Shown piece by piece: positions 47,105 to 57,872 of a stretch of DNA of 64,000 nt. The notes under the pieces were generated by a model. The model ran no database searches. It saw only the letters and a program-made list of their open reading frames with translations, and was not told the origin of the DNA. The DNA is from Chitinophaga pinensis (lineage in GTDB: Bacteria; Pseudomonadota; Gammaproteobacteria; Burkholderiales; SG8-41): contig CALQCM020000009.1 in NCBI GenBank assembly GCA_943329075.2, forward strand, positions 35,295 to 99,294. The letters run 5' to 3'. The translations under genes were made by a program, and so were the position numbers. How positions within the stretch are numbered: position 1 is the first letter of the stretch; the number at the start of each line of letters is the position of its first letter.

Positions 47105-47983
47105 ATGACCTTGCAATCGTCACTGGATATCCAGGCGCGTTCCGCCACCACCACGCCGTCGCCGAGTGTGCGCAGTTCGGCAGCGGTCGCCAAACTGATC
47201 GATGAATCGAAATGCATCGGCTGCAAAGCCTGCCAGGTTGCCTGCCAGGAATGGAACGAGTTGCGCGAGGAAATCGGCAACAACGTCGGCGTCTACGACA
47301 ATCCGTCCGACCTGTCGGCCAGTTCGTGGACGCTGATGCGCTTTGCCGAGGTCGAGGACAAGGATAACAACCTTTCGTGGCTGATCCGCAAGGATGGCTG
47401 CATGCATTGCGCCGACCCGGGCTGCCTCAAGGCCTGTCCGGCGCCGGGCGCCATCGTGCAGTATTCGAACGGCATCGTCGATTTCAAGCAGGAAGCCTGC
47501 ATCGGCTGCGGTAACTGCATCACCGGCTGCCCGTTCAACATTCCGCGCATTTCGAAAAAGGACAACAAGGCCTACAAGTGCACGCTGTGTTCGGACCGCG
47601 TGGCGGTGGGGCTGGAGCCGGCCTGCGTGAAGACCTGCCCGACCGGCGCCATCACCTTCGGCAGCAAGGAAGACATGGTGAGCTACGGCGAAAAGCGCAC
47701 CAAGGAACTGCAGGAGCGCGGTTACGCCAATGCTGGTTTGTATAACCCGGCCGGCGTCGGCGGCACTCACGTCATGTACGTGCTGCGCCACGCGGACAAA
47801 ACCGAGCAATACAGCGGACTGCCGAAAGACCCGTCGATCAGCCCGCTGGTGAGTTTGTGGAAAGGCGCATTCAAACCACTGGCGCTGCTCGGTATGGGGG
47901 TCACCGCGCTAGCCGGATTCTTCCACTATATGAAGGTGGGCCCGAACGAAGTTGAGGACGAAAAAAGCAGGGAGGAAGCATGA
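47105..47983 (+). CDS. fdnH: Formate dehydrogenase iron-sulfur subunit
   Basis: A 292-residue electron-transfer subunit. Four 4Fe-4S clusters are indicated by [42 protein letters not shown] and [23 protein letters not shown]-terminal helix ([18 protein letters not shown]) anchors it to the periplasmic face of the membrane. ATG 47105 follows a GAGGAGGGC site and comes ten bases after the catalytic subunit. It passes electrons to the cytochrome b subunit whose start overlaps its stop. Confidence 0.95.
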   Translation: MTLQSSLDIQARSATTTPSPSVRSSAAVAKLIDESKCIGCKACQVACQEWNELREEIGNNVGVYDNPSDLSASSWTLMRFAEVEDKDNNLSWLIRKDGCMHCADPGCLKACPAPGAIVQYSNGIVDFKQEACIGCGNCITGCPFNIPRISKKDNKAYKCTLCSDRVAVGLEPACVKTCPTGAITFGSKEDMVSYGEKRTKELQERGYANAGLYNPAGVGGTHVMYVLRHADKTEQYSGLPKDPSISPLVSLWKGAFKPLALLGMGVTALAGFFHYMKVGPNEVEDEKSREEA

Positions 47984-48594
47984 GCAAGTACCTGCAGCGT
48001 TATAGCGATCAGGAGCGGATGAATCACTGGATCGTGGCGATCTGCTTTATTCTCGCCGCGCTGTCCGGGCTGGCGTTTTTTCATCCAGCCCTGTTCTGGC
48101 TGGTCAACCTGTTCGGCGGCGGGCCTTGGGCGCGGATTCTGCATCCTTTCATCGGGGTCGCCATGTTCGGTTTTTTTCTCATCAGCATGCTGCGGTATTG
48201 GCACCACAACAAGCTCGATGACAATGACCGCAAATGGTTGCGCCAGTGGCGCGACGTGGCGAATAATCGTGAAGACATGTTGCCGGAAGTCGGCCGCTAC
48301 AATGGCGGCCAAAAGGTGGTGTTTTGGATCACGGTGGCGTCCACTATCACGTTGATTGTGACAGGGGTCATTTTCTGGCGTCCGTATTTTGCCAACCTGT
48401 TTCCGATTGAATTAATCCGCCTGGCGAGTTTGCTGCATGCAGTCGCTGCGTTCACGCTGATTGTCAGCACGATCGTCCACGTCTACGCGGCGATCTGGGT
48501 CAAGGGCACCCTGCGGGCCATGACGCGTGGCAATGTGAGCGATGCGTGGGCCAAGAAACATCATTCGAACTGGCATCGCGAGGTGACACGCTAG
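47980..48594 (+). CDS. fdnI: Formate dehydrogenase cytochrome b subunit
   Basis: A 204-residue, four-helix cytochrome b556. It would take electrons from the iron-sulfur subunit and reduce quinone. Histidines likely to bind heme lie in [26 protein letters not shown], and [20 protein letters not shown]. The start overlaps the preceding stop (ATGA). The protein ends WHREVTR. Confidence 0.94.
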   Translation: MSKYLQRYSDQERMNHWIVAICFILAALSGLAFFHPALFWLVNLFGGGPWARILHPFIGVAMFGFFLISMLRYWHHNKLDDNDRKWLRQWRDVANNREDMLPEVGRYNGGQKVVFWITVASTITLIVTGVIFWRPYFANLFPIELIRLASLLHAVAAFTLIVSTIVHVYAAIWVKGTLRAMTRGNVSDAWAKKHHSNWHREVTR

Positions 48595-48603
48595 ACATTA
48601 CAC

Positions 48604-48625
48604 GATCCGGCGGCCACGCCGGATC
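48604..48625 (+). terminator. Hairpin between fdnI and fdhE
   Basis: GATCCGGC and GCCGGATC form a perfect eight-base-pair stem with a six-base loop, ten bases past the fdnI stop. No T-run follows, so it is more likely a partial terminator or an RNA-stabilising element that separates subunit and accessory gene expression. Confidence 0.45.
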
Positions 48626-48649
48626 GCTGCTTGATGGCGCCGTGTAACC

Positions 48650-49573
48650 ATGACACAACGCATTCTAGAGCCCGGCGAAATTCAGGGTGGTGCTGTGGCT
48701 GACGCACCCTCGATCCGGCTGCCGGAACTCAACAGCCTTTTTTCCGACCGCGCGGCGCGCCTGCGCCAGATCGCGCCCGGCCACGCGCTGGCAGATTACC
48801 TGTTGTTCGTTGCTGCCATAGGCGATGCGCAACAGTCCGCGCTGAACAATATGCAAACCATTCCATTGCCGGTGCCGATGATGCTGGAGCAATCGCGCGC
48901 GCACGGCATGCCGCCCTTGAATGCGATTGACCACGCGCGCGATCCGGCGTGGCGAACGGTGCTGCGTACGCTGCTGGGCGATCTCGAAAAAAAAATTGAA
49001 GGTATCGCGCGTGATCACGTGCGTCGGCTCGCGGGCGAACCGGACGCGCTCTATGAGGCGCAGGCCGACCGCGTATTGTCTGCGGTGACGGCCGGGCTCG
49101 ATTTTGGTTACGCGCCGTTGGTTGCGGCCGGGTTGCAGGTGTATTGGGTGCACCAGGTGGCCGCGTTGGGCTTGCCGGCACTTATTCCGCTTGATGTGCC
49201 GACAGTGTGCCCCGCCTGCGGCACGCGGCCGGTTGCCAGCGTGGCACGCAGCGGCGGTGCGGCGGGTGGGCACCGGTATCTGCATTGCGCCCTGTGTGCT
49301 ACGGAATGGAATATGGTGCGCATCAAATGCAGCGATTGTGAATCAACCACCGGAATTCATTACTTTGGCATTGACGGCGGGGCCAATGCGGTAAAAGCGG
49401 AAACCTGCGACGCGTGCTCGGGTTATCTGAAGATTTTCTACATGGAAAAAGACGCGCAGGTCGAGCCCACTGCAGACGATCTGGCCAGCACCGCACTTGA
49501 TCTCTTGATGGCGGACGCCGGCAAAATGCGCAGTGGTCCCAATCTCATGTTGTTTGCGGCGGACGGGGAATAG
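48650..49573 (+). CDS. fdhE: Formate dehydrogenase accessory protein FdhE
   Basis: A 307-residue cytoplasmic maturation factor for respiratory formate dehydrogenases. Four CxxC pairs are present (CPAC, CALC, CSDC, CDAC) and would bind iron in the rubredoxin-like C-terminal half. The N-terminal part is helical. It follows fdnI with the hairpin in between. Confidence 0.93.
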   Translation: MTQRILEPGEIQGGAVADAPSIRLPELNSLFSDRAARLRQIAPGHALADYLLFVAAIGDAQQSALNNMQTIPLPVPMMLEQSRAHGMPPLNAIDHARDPAWRTVLRTLLGDLEKKIEGIARDHVRRLAGEPDALYEAQADRVLSAVTAGLDFGYAPLVAAGLQVYWVHQVAALGLPALIPLDVPTVCPACGTRPVASVARSGGAAGGHRYLHCALCATEWNMVRIKCSDCESTTGIHYFGIDGGANAVKAETCDACSGYLKIFYMEKDAQVEPTADDLASTALDLLMADAGKMRSGPNLMLFAADGE

Positions 49574-49605
49574 AGTTTTTGGCACAGGCACGCTAAGCTG
49601 TCTGT

Positions 49606-50052
49606 ATGTTGACTGTTCGCGGCTGTTTGTTTCCGACCGATCGTTATTACGATGCGCAATGCAACGTCTGGCTGCGGCCGGACGCCGATGGCCATGTCCT
49701 GCTTGGTGCGACCTCGTTCGGCGTGGCGCTGGCCGGCGAATTCATCGAATTTGTGCCCAAGCCGCCCGGCACCCGCGTGGAGGTGGGGCGCGCTGTCGGG
49801 TTGCTCGAAATTGCGAAATCGCTGACCTCGGTGCGCACGCCGGTGGCGGCGGTTGTTGTCGCAGCCAATACGGCGGCGGTGAACGATCCGATGCTGATCA
49901 ATCGGCATCCCTACGACGATGGCTGGCTGGTGCGATTGCGTGTTGATGACTGGGCCGCGGCGACTCGCGTTCTGCTGAGGGGGGGGGCGGTTGAGCCGGC
50001 CTTTGAAGCCGTCATGGTGCTGGAAAATTTTGGTGTGGAAGGACGAACTTGA
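49606..50052 (+). CDS. GcvH-like lipoyl-carrier protein
   Basis: A 148-residue protein with the hammerhead fold of glycine cleavage H protein. EFVPKPPGTRVEVGRAVGLLEIAKSLTSVRTPV keeps the lysine that is lipoylated in GcvH (Lys71), and NDPMLINRHPYDDGWL matches the family C-terminus. No gcvT or gcvP is nearby. It overlaps a DsrE-like gene by four bases, so it is more likely part of a sulfur or thiol-transfer module than of glycine cleavage. Whether Lys71 is lipoylated cannot be seen. It follows fdhE by 32 bases. Confidence 0.78.
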   Translation: MLTVRGCLFPTDRYYDAQCNVWLRPDADGHVLLGATSFGVALAGEFIEFVPKPPGTRVEVGRAVGLLEIAKSLTSVRTPVAAVVVAANTAAVNDPMLINRHPYDDGWLVRLRVDDWAAATRVLLRGGAVEPAFEAVMVLENFGVEGRT

Positions 50053-50426
50053 AAAAACACCTCGTCATCGTCTGTTGGGCGGCCAATCCGGAAAATGCAA
50101 AATTGTGTGCGGCGCCGTTTTTTCATGCCGCCGCGGCGGCGGCGATGGATGTGGAGGTCGAGGTCTACTTTACGAGTGCCGCGGTGCTGTTGCTCAAGCG
50201 TGGCGTTGCCGAAAATTTGCATACAGGGCCACAGGCGCGCGAAAACGTCTACGCGTTTATGCAAAAGGCATCCCAATCAGGCGCGCGATTTTTTGCCTGT
50301 TCACAGGCATTGAGCGAATACGGTTTGATGCCGGCGGATTTGATCCCGGAAAGCAGCGGGGCAGCGGGGGCGGTGGCTTATGTGGCGCGCGGTCTCGACG
50401 ACGATTGCGTGACCGTTGTTTACTGA
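50049..50426 (+). CDS. DsrE/DsrF-like protein
   Basis: A 125-residue protein of the DsrE-like fold, starting at TTG 50049 inside the stop of the GcvH-like gene. It has VIVCWAANPENAKLC, VEVYFTSAAVLLLKRGVAENL and ARFFACSQALSEYGL; the last cysteine sits where DsrE-type proteins carry the persulfide cysteine. It would bind or relay sulfane sulfur. Pairing with a lipoyl protein and placement after a formate dehydrogenase suggest a role in sulfur supply, but this is inference. Confidence 0.75.
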   Translation: MKKHLVIVCWAANPENAKLCAAPFFHAAAAAAMDVEVEVYFTSAAVLLLKRGVAENLHTGPQARENVYAFMQKASQSGARFFACSQALSEYGLMPADLIPESSGAAGAVAYVARGLDDDCVTVVY

Positions 50427-50438
50427 CCGGGGGTTTTC

Positions 50439-50452
50439 TTGATCTAGCGCAA
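50439..50452 (+). promoter_or_regulatory. Degenerate FNR-like box before the diheme cytochrome
   Basis: TTGATCTAGCGCAA has a perfect left half and a right half (CGCAA) with two mismatches to ATCAA. It lies 127 bases before the diheme cytochrome start. Weaker than the three perfect boxes in the window. Confidence 0.35.
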
Positions 50453-50579
50453 AAATCTTCCTGATAATTTCCATCGCTTTTGCAGTCGCGTGTAACCTTG
50501 CTGCAAGGCTGGGCTAGAATCCGGCTTATTGCGAAGTTCGGGCACGAATAGTGAATATGTACAAGGTTATGGAGAGGCA

Positions 50580-51251
50580 ATGCTCATGAAGAATACAGCG
50601 AAGGTCAGGACAAACCCGATCGCCATGAACGCGGTTCGCGCGAGCGCGGCCCTGCTGGGCGCGGCATTGGTGATGGGCGTGTTGCAGCACAATGCGCAGG
50701 CAGCAGAGCGCAGTGGCAAGGAAATCGTCGAAGCCGCCTGCGCGAACTGTCACGCCACCGGCGAAAAAAGCGCACCCAAAATCGGCGACAAGACCGCCTG
50801 GAGCAAACTGGCCGAACAAAGCCTGAGCAGCCTTACCGCGGTTGCGCTGAAGGGCATCCGTAACATGCCGCCGCACGGCGCCAGCATGAAACTGACCGAT
50901 ATAGAAATCAAGCGCGCGGTGACCTATATGGTCAATCAATCGGGCGGCAGCTGGGTTGAACCGACCAGCAAGACCGCGGCGCCGGTTGAGCGCAGCGGCG
51001 CGCAGATTGTCAAAATGCGTTGCGGTCAATGCCATGAAAAAGGCCTCCACGGTGCGCCGAAAATCGGCGATGCGGATGCATGGATCCCGCGCCTGAAGGA
51101 CGGCCTTGATCCGGTGGTGCGTTCGGCGATCAATGGTCACGGCGGTATGCAGGCGCGTGGCGGCATGGCCAATCTGACGGATAACGAAATGCGCAATGCG
51201 ATTACCTATATGTTTAATAAGGGCCGCGTTCCGGAAAAGACCGCGAAGTAA
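50580..51251 (+). CDS. Diheme cytochrome c of the c5 type
   Basis: A 223-residue periplasmic cytochrome with two c-type heme motifs, CANCHATGE and CGQCHEKG, each in a similar c5-like half (KSAPKIGDKTAW and HGAPKIGDADAW). Methionine ligands are probably in NMPPHG and QARGGM. ATG 50580 comes after GGAGAGG; a second ATG six bases later is possible. It could carry electrons between the quinone pool and the multiheme proteins. Confidence 0.9.
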   Translation: MLMKNTAKVRTNPIAMNAVRASAALLGAALVMGVLQHNAQAAERSGKEIVEAACANCHATGEKSAPKIGDKTAWSKLAEQSLSSLTAVALKGIRNMPPHGASMKLTDIEIKRAVTYMVNQSGGSWVEPTSKTAAPVERSGAQIVKMRCGQCHEKGLHGAPKIGDADAWIPRLKDGLDPVVRSAINGHGGMQARGGMANLTDNEMRNAITYMFNKGRVPEKTAK

Positions 51252-51259
51252 CGGATGGA

Positions 51260-51281
51260 GGCGGACATAAAACTGTCCGCC
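51260..51281 (+). terminator. Hairpin after the diheme cytochrome
   Basis: GGCGGACA and TGTCCGCC make a perfect eight-base-pair stem with a TAAAAC loop, eight bases after the stop codon. There is no clear T-run, so intrinsic termination is uncertain. Confidence 0.45.
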
Positions 51282-51327
51282 GGTCTGACGGACGGCAATA
51301 GGCCGTGCAGAGATCCGGGATAGCTGC

Positions 51328-52725
51328 GTGCAAAATGCACCTGATGCCGACGTCATCGTAGTCGGCGGCGGTATCTCCGGTCTGGCCTGTGCCTGGGGCC
51401 TGCAGCGGCGCGGCGCAAACGTCCGTTTGATTGAAAGCGCGCCACGCGCCGGCGGTTGCATCGCCACCGTGCGCAGGCAGGGCTACCTGCTGGAGGCCGG
51501 CCCCAATAGTGCGCTCGACACATCCCCCCGGGTCGCCCGTTTGCTGGATGAACTCGGCATTGCCGCCGAACGGGTCGACGCCAATCCGGCGGCCCGCAAT
51601 CGCTATGTGGTGCGCAATGGCGTGCCCATTGCGCTGCCGATGTCGCCGCTGGCGTTTCTGACAAGTCCGCTTTTCTCGGCAGCGGCCAAGCTGCGCCTCT
51701 TCGGCGAACCGTTTATATCGCGCGGCAGCGCGGCGGACGAGTCTGTCGCCGCGTTTGTGCGGCGGCGGTTGGGGGGGGAATTCCTCGACTACGCGATCAA
51801 TCCTTTCGTCGGCGGTGTCTATGCGGGGCGGCCGGAAGAACTCTGCGTGCGTGCCGCGTTTCCAAGGCTCTACGAGCTGGAACAGCAGTATGGCAGCCTG
51901 ATTCGAGGGCAGGTGCTGGGTGCGCGCCGTCGTGCGCGCGAATCGCAGAAATCCAAGCATACGGCATCGATGTTTTCGTTCCGTGGTGGCATGGAAACAG
52001 TCACGGCTGCCATGGCGCGGCAGTTACGGCACGTTGAACTGAATGCAGCAGTCTCCGGTATTGCCGCCGATGGCGGTGGATTTGCGCTATCAGTGGACAG
52101 CGCGGGCACGCGACGCACTTTGCGTGCGCCGTCGGTGGTTATGGCGGTGCCTGCCTACGCTGCCGCGCCGCTGATCAGGCCTCTGCTGCCTGCGGCGGCC
52201 GCTGCGCTGCAGGGCGTGCCCTATCCACCGGTGGCAGTGGTCTATTGTGGTTTTCATCGCAATGCGGTGGGGCATCCGTTGGACGGCTTCGGCATGCTGG
52301 TGCCGCAATACGAGGGCAGGCGCATCCTCGGTTCGATATTCTCCAGCACGCTTTTTGAACAGCGCGCGCAAACCGGTCATGTTCTGCTGACTACCTTCAT
52401 CGGCGGTTCACGCCAGCCCGAGTTGGTCGCACTGGAGGATGACGAACTGGCTGCGCTGGTCAGGACGGAGTTGGCGAAACTGTTGGGGGCAGGCGTGGCG
52501 CCGGATTTTTGCGAGGTGCGGCGCTGGCGCCAGGCGATCCCGCAATACACGCTCGGGCACGGGGCGCGCATGGATGCTCTGAACGATGCGGAACGTGCGA
52601 TACCGGGCTTGTTTTTTTGCGCCAACTATCGGGGCGGCATTTCGATTTCCGACTGCATTCAGTCGGCAGATCGCGTGGCGACGGCGGGTTATGAATTTCT
52701 GGGACGATCCGGCGCCGCAGGCTGA
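51328..52725 (+). CDS. hemY: Protoporphyrinogen oxidase, FAD-dependent (HemY type)
   Basis: A 465-residue flavoprotein that oxidises protoporphyrinogen IX to protoporphyrin IX in heme synthesis. The FAD motif is VIVVGGGISGLACAWGL. Family features are RAGGCIATVRRQGYLLEAGPN, INPFVGGVYAGRPEEL and, at the C-terminus, IPGLFFCANYRGGISISDCI. Start is GTG 51328. HemY uses oxygen, so the gene here sits oddly among anaerobic genes; the large demand for heme in this cluster gives a reason for its position. Confidence 0.88.
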   Translation: MQNAPDADVIVVGGGISGLACAWGLQRRGANVRLIESAPRAGGCIATVRRQGYLLEAGPNSALDTSPRVARLLDELGIAAERVDANPAARNRYVVRNGVPIALPMSPLAFLTSPLFSAAAKLRLFGEPFISRGSAADESVAAFVRRRLGGEFLDYAINPFVGGVYAGRPEELCVRAAFPRLYELEQQYGSLIRGQVLGARRRARESQKSKHTASMFSFRGGMETVTAAMARQLRHVELNAAVSGIAADGGGFALSVDSAGTRRTLRAPSVVMAVPAYAAAPLIRPLLPAAAAALQGVPYPPVAVVYCGFHRNAVGHPLDGFGMLVPQYEGRRILGSIFSSTLFEQRAQTGHVLLTTFIGGSRQPELVALEDDELAALVRTELAKLLGAGVAPDFCEVRRWRQAIPQYTLGHGARMDALNDAERAIPGLFFCANYRGGISISDCIQSADRVATAGYEFLGRSGAAG

Positions 52726-52746
52726 TGATTGTTGCGGCGCCGCGAG

Positions 52747-52760
52747 TTGATCCAGATCAA
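52747..52760 (+). promoter_or_regulatory. FNR box and class II promoter before the heptaheme-cytochrome b gene
   Basis: TTGATCCAGATCAA is a perfect FNR/Anr site (TTGAT-N4-ATCAA). A -10-like TACATT lies at 52783-52788. This would put the transcript start near 52795 and the box centre at -41.5, the standard class II geometry. Confidence 0.75.
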
Positions 52761-52915
52761 CTACGGAACCGTTGCCGCAGCTTACATTCCACGCTATCGC
52801 CAAATCGGCGAAGTGCACTCGTCGCCAATGACCCAAGCAAATCAAATAGCATCCTTCGAATTACATAGTGCAATCCGGCAAAAGAAAAAATGCGATGGAA
52901 AGGGAAGCGCGAAAC

Positions 52916-54637
<1,722 letters not shown>

Positions 54638-54778
54638 TCGGTAGCTGGCGCGACCCGCCGCCGGCTTCTTCGGGACTTGTTTTCCGGAAAGGCGGTCGGG
54701 TTGCAACGGCAGGACCATCGGCGGTTGGCGGGCGCCACAGTACGGGGTAGGCGGTGGCGTGCGCGTAGTGAGGACAAG

Positions 54779-56410
54779 GTGCTTCCGGATACGCTCAAGT
54801 TCAAGGTTGGTTTCTACGTCGCTGTTGCGTTGACGGCGGTGATGCTGCTGTTTACCGCTTTGGTCATCAAGCATCAACGTGGCCAATTGCTGGAGGAGGC
54901 CACCGACCATGTTGCGCAGATTTCGGAAATAATTACCCGTAGCACACGTTATGCAATGCTGCAGAACCAGCCCGACTACGTGGCACGGATCATTCAGGAC
55001 GTCGGTCACCAGGAAAATATTTCCAAGGTGAGGGTCATCAGCAAGGAAGGGCGGGTCATACACTCGACCTTTCTGCAGGAAATCGGGCAGATCGTCGACC
55101 GCAAGGCGGACGCCTGTGTGCTTTGCCACAAGGGAGAACAGCCGCTCGAGCATCTGCCGCAGGAAGACCGCTCGCGTGTATATAAGGGCGCCGACGGACG
55201 CCGGTTGCTTGGCAGCATGGAAGTCATCCGCAATGAGCCAAGCTGCTATACGGCGGCCTGCCACGTGCATTCCAAGTCCCAGTCGGTGCTCGGCGTTCTC
55301 GACATTGTTTATTCATTGGACCACATCGACCGCGCCGTGCAGAAAAACACCATGAACATTGCGGGCGGGGCGGTGGCATTCGTTTTGCTGGCCTCGTTGC
55401 TGGTGTCTTTGTTCGTGCACCGTCTTGTCTACCTGCCATTGAAGGATCTGGAGACGGGCGCTCAGCGGATGTCGGCGGGTGACCTTGATCAGGGCATACC
55501 CGTGCGCAGCGAAGATGAATTCGGACAACTCGCCGCCGCTTTTAATGCCATGACGGTGGCGCTAAAGAATTCGCAGGGGGAGTTGCGCGAATGGGGGCGC
55601 ACACTGGAGGAAAAGGTCGCCACGCGCACGCGTGAACTGCGGATTGCCGAAGCCGAGGCAACGCGCTCTGAGAAACTGGCGTCGGTTGGGCTGCTGGCGG
55701 CCGGCATTGCGCATGAACTCAATAACCCGCTGACCGGCGTGCTGACTTTCACCCATCTGATGCGCAAGAAAACGCCCGACGGCACCGAGGATGCAGAGGA
55801 CCTGGATCTGGTCATCCGTGAAACGAAACGCTGTGCGGCGATCATTCGGCGGCTACTGGATTTTGCGCGGGAAAAGAAACCGGAAACAAAATATGCGGAT
55901 ATCAACCAGGTCGTTGAAGAAACCGTTAGGATTGTCGAAAGGCCCGCGTCGTTCCTGGACATCGATATTGCGCTCGATCTCGACCGCACGGTTCCGCAGA
56001 TCTGGATCGATGCCGATCTCATTAAGCAGGTCATCATGAACATGGTTGTCAACGCGCAGCATGCCATTGAAAATACCGGCACCATCACGGTCAGAACCCG
56101 TCGATGCCCGGAACCGGTCGCCATCGATCCCGGCGGCGCAGCCGTGCCCATGGTCGAGATTGCCGTCATCGACACCGGGTGCGGCATACCCGAGCACAAC
56201 CTGCAGCGTATTTTCGACCCGTTTTTCACCTCAAAAGCCGTTGGCAAGGGCACTGGTCTTGGCTTGTCGGTCAGTCATGGGATCGTCCGCTCCCACGGCG
56301 GCACAATCGAGGTCGAAAGCGTGGTGGGCGAGGGTTCCACCTTCCGTATACGCCTGCCAATCGATCCGGGTGAGCACGCAGACGGTGTTGATGCAGGGGC
56401 GGCAATATGA
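54779..56410 (+). CDS. Sensor histidine kinase with two c-heme-like motifs in its periplasmic domain
   Basis: A 543-residue kinase. Helices at residues 11-30 and about 194-214 bracket a periplasmic sensor domain. That domain contains C113-VL-C116-H117 and C156-YTAA-C161-H162, a CxxCH and a CxxxxCH, both able to attach heme c. HAMP (216-270) is followed by the HisKA domain with His312 in AAGIAHELNNPLTG, and a HATPase with NMVVNAQHAIENTG, DTGCGIPEH and GKGTGLGLSVSHGIV. GTG 54779 is chosen after GAGGACAAG; a longer reading lacks membrane-helix logic. It overlaps the NtrC-type gene by four bases. It probably senses redox state or a ligand of the cytochromes next to it. Confidence 0.9.
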   Translation: MLPDTLKFKVGFYVAVALTAVMLLFTALVIKHQRGQLLEEATDHVAQISEIITRSTRYAMLQNQPDYVARIIQDVGHQENISKVRVISKEGRVIHSTFLQEIGQIVDRKADACVLCHKGEQPLEHLPQEDRSRVYKGADGRRLLGSMEVIRNEPSCYTAACHVHSKSQSVLGVLDIVYSLDHIDRAVQKNTMNIAGGAVAFVLLASLLVSLFVHRLVYLPLKDLETGAQRMSAGDLDQGIPVRSEDEFGQLAAAFNAMTVALKNSQGELREWGRTLEEKVATRTRELRIAEAEATRSEKLASVGLLAAGIAHELNNPLTGVLTFTHLMRKKTPDGTEDAEDLDLVIRETKRCAAIIRRLLDFAREKKPETKYADINQVVEETVRIVERPASFLDIDIALDLDRTVPQIWIDADLIKQVIMNMVVNAQHAIENTGTITVRTRRCPEPVAIDPGGAAVPMVEIAVIDTGCGIPEHNLQRIFDPFFTSKAVGKGTGLGLSVSHGIVRSHGGTIEVESVVGEGSTFRIRLPIDPGEHADGVDAGAAI

Positions 56411-57825
56411 GCGCGAGAATACTCGTCGTCGACGATGAAGAGGTCGTCATCCGCAGCTGTCTGCGCATTCTCGGCGCGGGCGGACACCTGGTCGAAACGG
56501 TTTCCAGCGGCAGTGATGCGCTGCGCAAGGTGGACGAAGGGCAGTTCGATCTGATGATCCTGGATATCATGATGCCGAAGATCGACGGCCTTGAGGTGTT
56601 GCAACGGGTCAAGGAGTCGCACCCCGACATTGACGTCATCATGATTACCGGACTGTCGCAGATCGAGACGGCGGTGCGCGCCATGAAGCTGGGCGCGTTT
56701 GATTACCTGCCCAAACCATTCGACCCCGACCAGCTCACCATCGTCGTGCAACGCGCGCTGGAGCGGCGCCAGTTAATGCGGGAGAACCTCGATCTCAAAC
56801 AGGCGGTCAGCTCGAAATACAGTTTCGACAACATCATCGGCTCAAGCCAGCCGATGCAGAATGTCTATCGTCTGATCGGGCAATGCGCGCCTACCAACAG
56901 CAGCGTGCTGATCACCGGCGAGAGCGGCACCGGCAAGGAACTGATCGCGCGCGCGATCCATTACAACAGCCTGCGCAAGGACAAACCGTTTGTCGCCGTT
57001 GACTGCAACGCCCTGAGCGAAACCCTGCTCGAGAGCGAATTGTTCGGCCATGTGAAAGGCTCGTTTACCGGCGCGATCGCCAGCAAAAAGGGCATGTTCG
57101 AGGTCGCCAGCGGCGGCACATTGTTCCTGGACGAAATCGGCAATATTTCGCTGTCGATACAGGCCAAACTTTTGCGCGTGGTGCAGGAGCGCGAATTCAG
57201 GGCCGTTGGCGATACCCGGACGCAGCACGCGAACATCCGCCTGATTACGGCAACCAACAAGGACCTGCAGGCGATGGTGGCCGACGGGAGTTTTCGCGAA
57301 GACCTCTATTACCGCATCAACATATTCCCGATCCACATGCCGTCATTGCGTGAACGGCGCGAGGACATTCCGGCGCTGGCGTTTCACTTTCTGAAATCGC
57401 TCAGGGAAGATACCGGCAAGGATGTCAGCGAAATTTCCGGGGACGCCATGACCGCGCTGACCAATTACGGCTGGCCGGGCAACGTGAGGGAGATGGAGAA
57501 CACGCTGCACCGTGCAATGATACTTTCCTCCGATAAAGTGATTAGACGCGCCCACCTTGGCGATATCGGCCAGAAGCAGGGTGCTATCGAGGTGCCGCGA
57601 ACCTCGGACGAGCTCAAGCGCGTCAAAAAAGCGACCCGCGAAAAATCGGTCGAAGACGTCGAAAAGCTGTTTGTTCTGGAGGCCCTCAAACGCAACGAGT
57701 GGAATGTTACGCGCAGCGCCGAGGACACTGGCATGCAGCGCGCGAATTTTCAGTCGCTGATGAAAAAATACGACATCAAGCTGCGCGGCCACGCGCACGA
57801 TCCGGATTCGGGCGAAGAACCCTGA
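56407..57825 (+). CDS. NtrC-family sigma-54 response regulator
   Basis: A 472-residue activator with receiver (phosphoacceptor Asp53 in MILDIMMPKIDG), AAA+ (Walker A GESGTGKE at 171-178; sigma-54 contact loop GSFTGA at 218-223, where GAFTGA is usual; Walker B GGTLFLDEIG) and a C-terminal helix-turn-helix (NVTRSAEDTGMQRANFQSLM). Its ATG overlaps the kinase stop, so the pair forms a two-component system. A perfect sigma-54 promoter lies at 61452-61468. Confidence 0.93.
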   Translation: MSARILVVDDEEVVIRSCLRILGAGGHLVETVSSGSDALRKVDEGQFDLMILDIMMPKIDGLEVLQRVKESHPDIDVIMITGLSQIETAVRAMKLGAFDYLPKPFDPDQLTIVVQRALERRQLMRENLDLKQAVSSKYSFDNIIGSSQPMQNVYRLIGQCAPTNSSVLITGESGTGKELIARAIHYNSLRKDKPFVAVDCNALSETLLESELFGHVKGSFTGAIASKKGMFEVASGGTLFLDEIGNISLSIQAKLLRVVQEREFRAVGDTRTQHANIRLITATNKDLQAMVADGSFREDLYYRINIFPIHMPSLRERREDIPALAFHFLKSLREDTGKDVSEISGDAMTALTNYGWPGNVREMENTLHRAMILSSDKVIRRAHLGDIGQKQGAIEVPRTSDELKRVKKATREKSVEDVEKLFVLEALKRNEWNVTRSAEDTGMQRANFQSLMKKYDIKLRGHAHDPDSGEEP

Positions 57826-57830
57826 GCAGT

Positions 57831-57846
57831 CCGGGCGGCAGCCCGG
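57831..57846. terminator. Hairpin between convergent genes
   Basis: CCGGGC and GCCCGG form a six-base-pair stem with a GGCA loop in the 47-base gap between the NtrC-type gene and the cytochrome b gene. It can act on both strands; neither side has a long T-run. Confidence 0.45.
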
Positions 57847-57872
57847 CTATTGTTCGAAGCGCCAGCCTGCGA

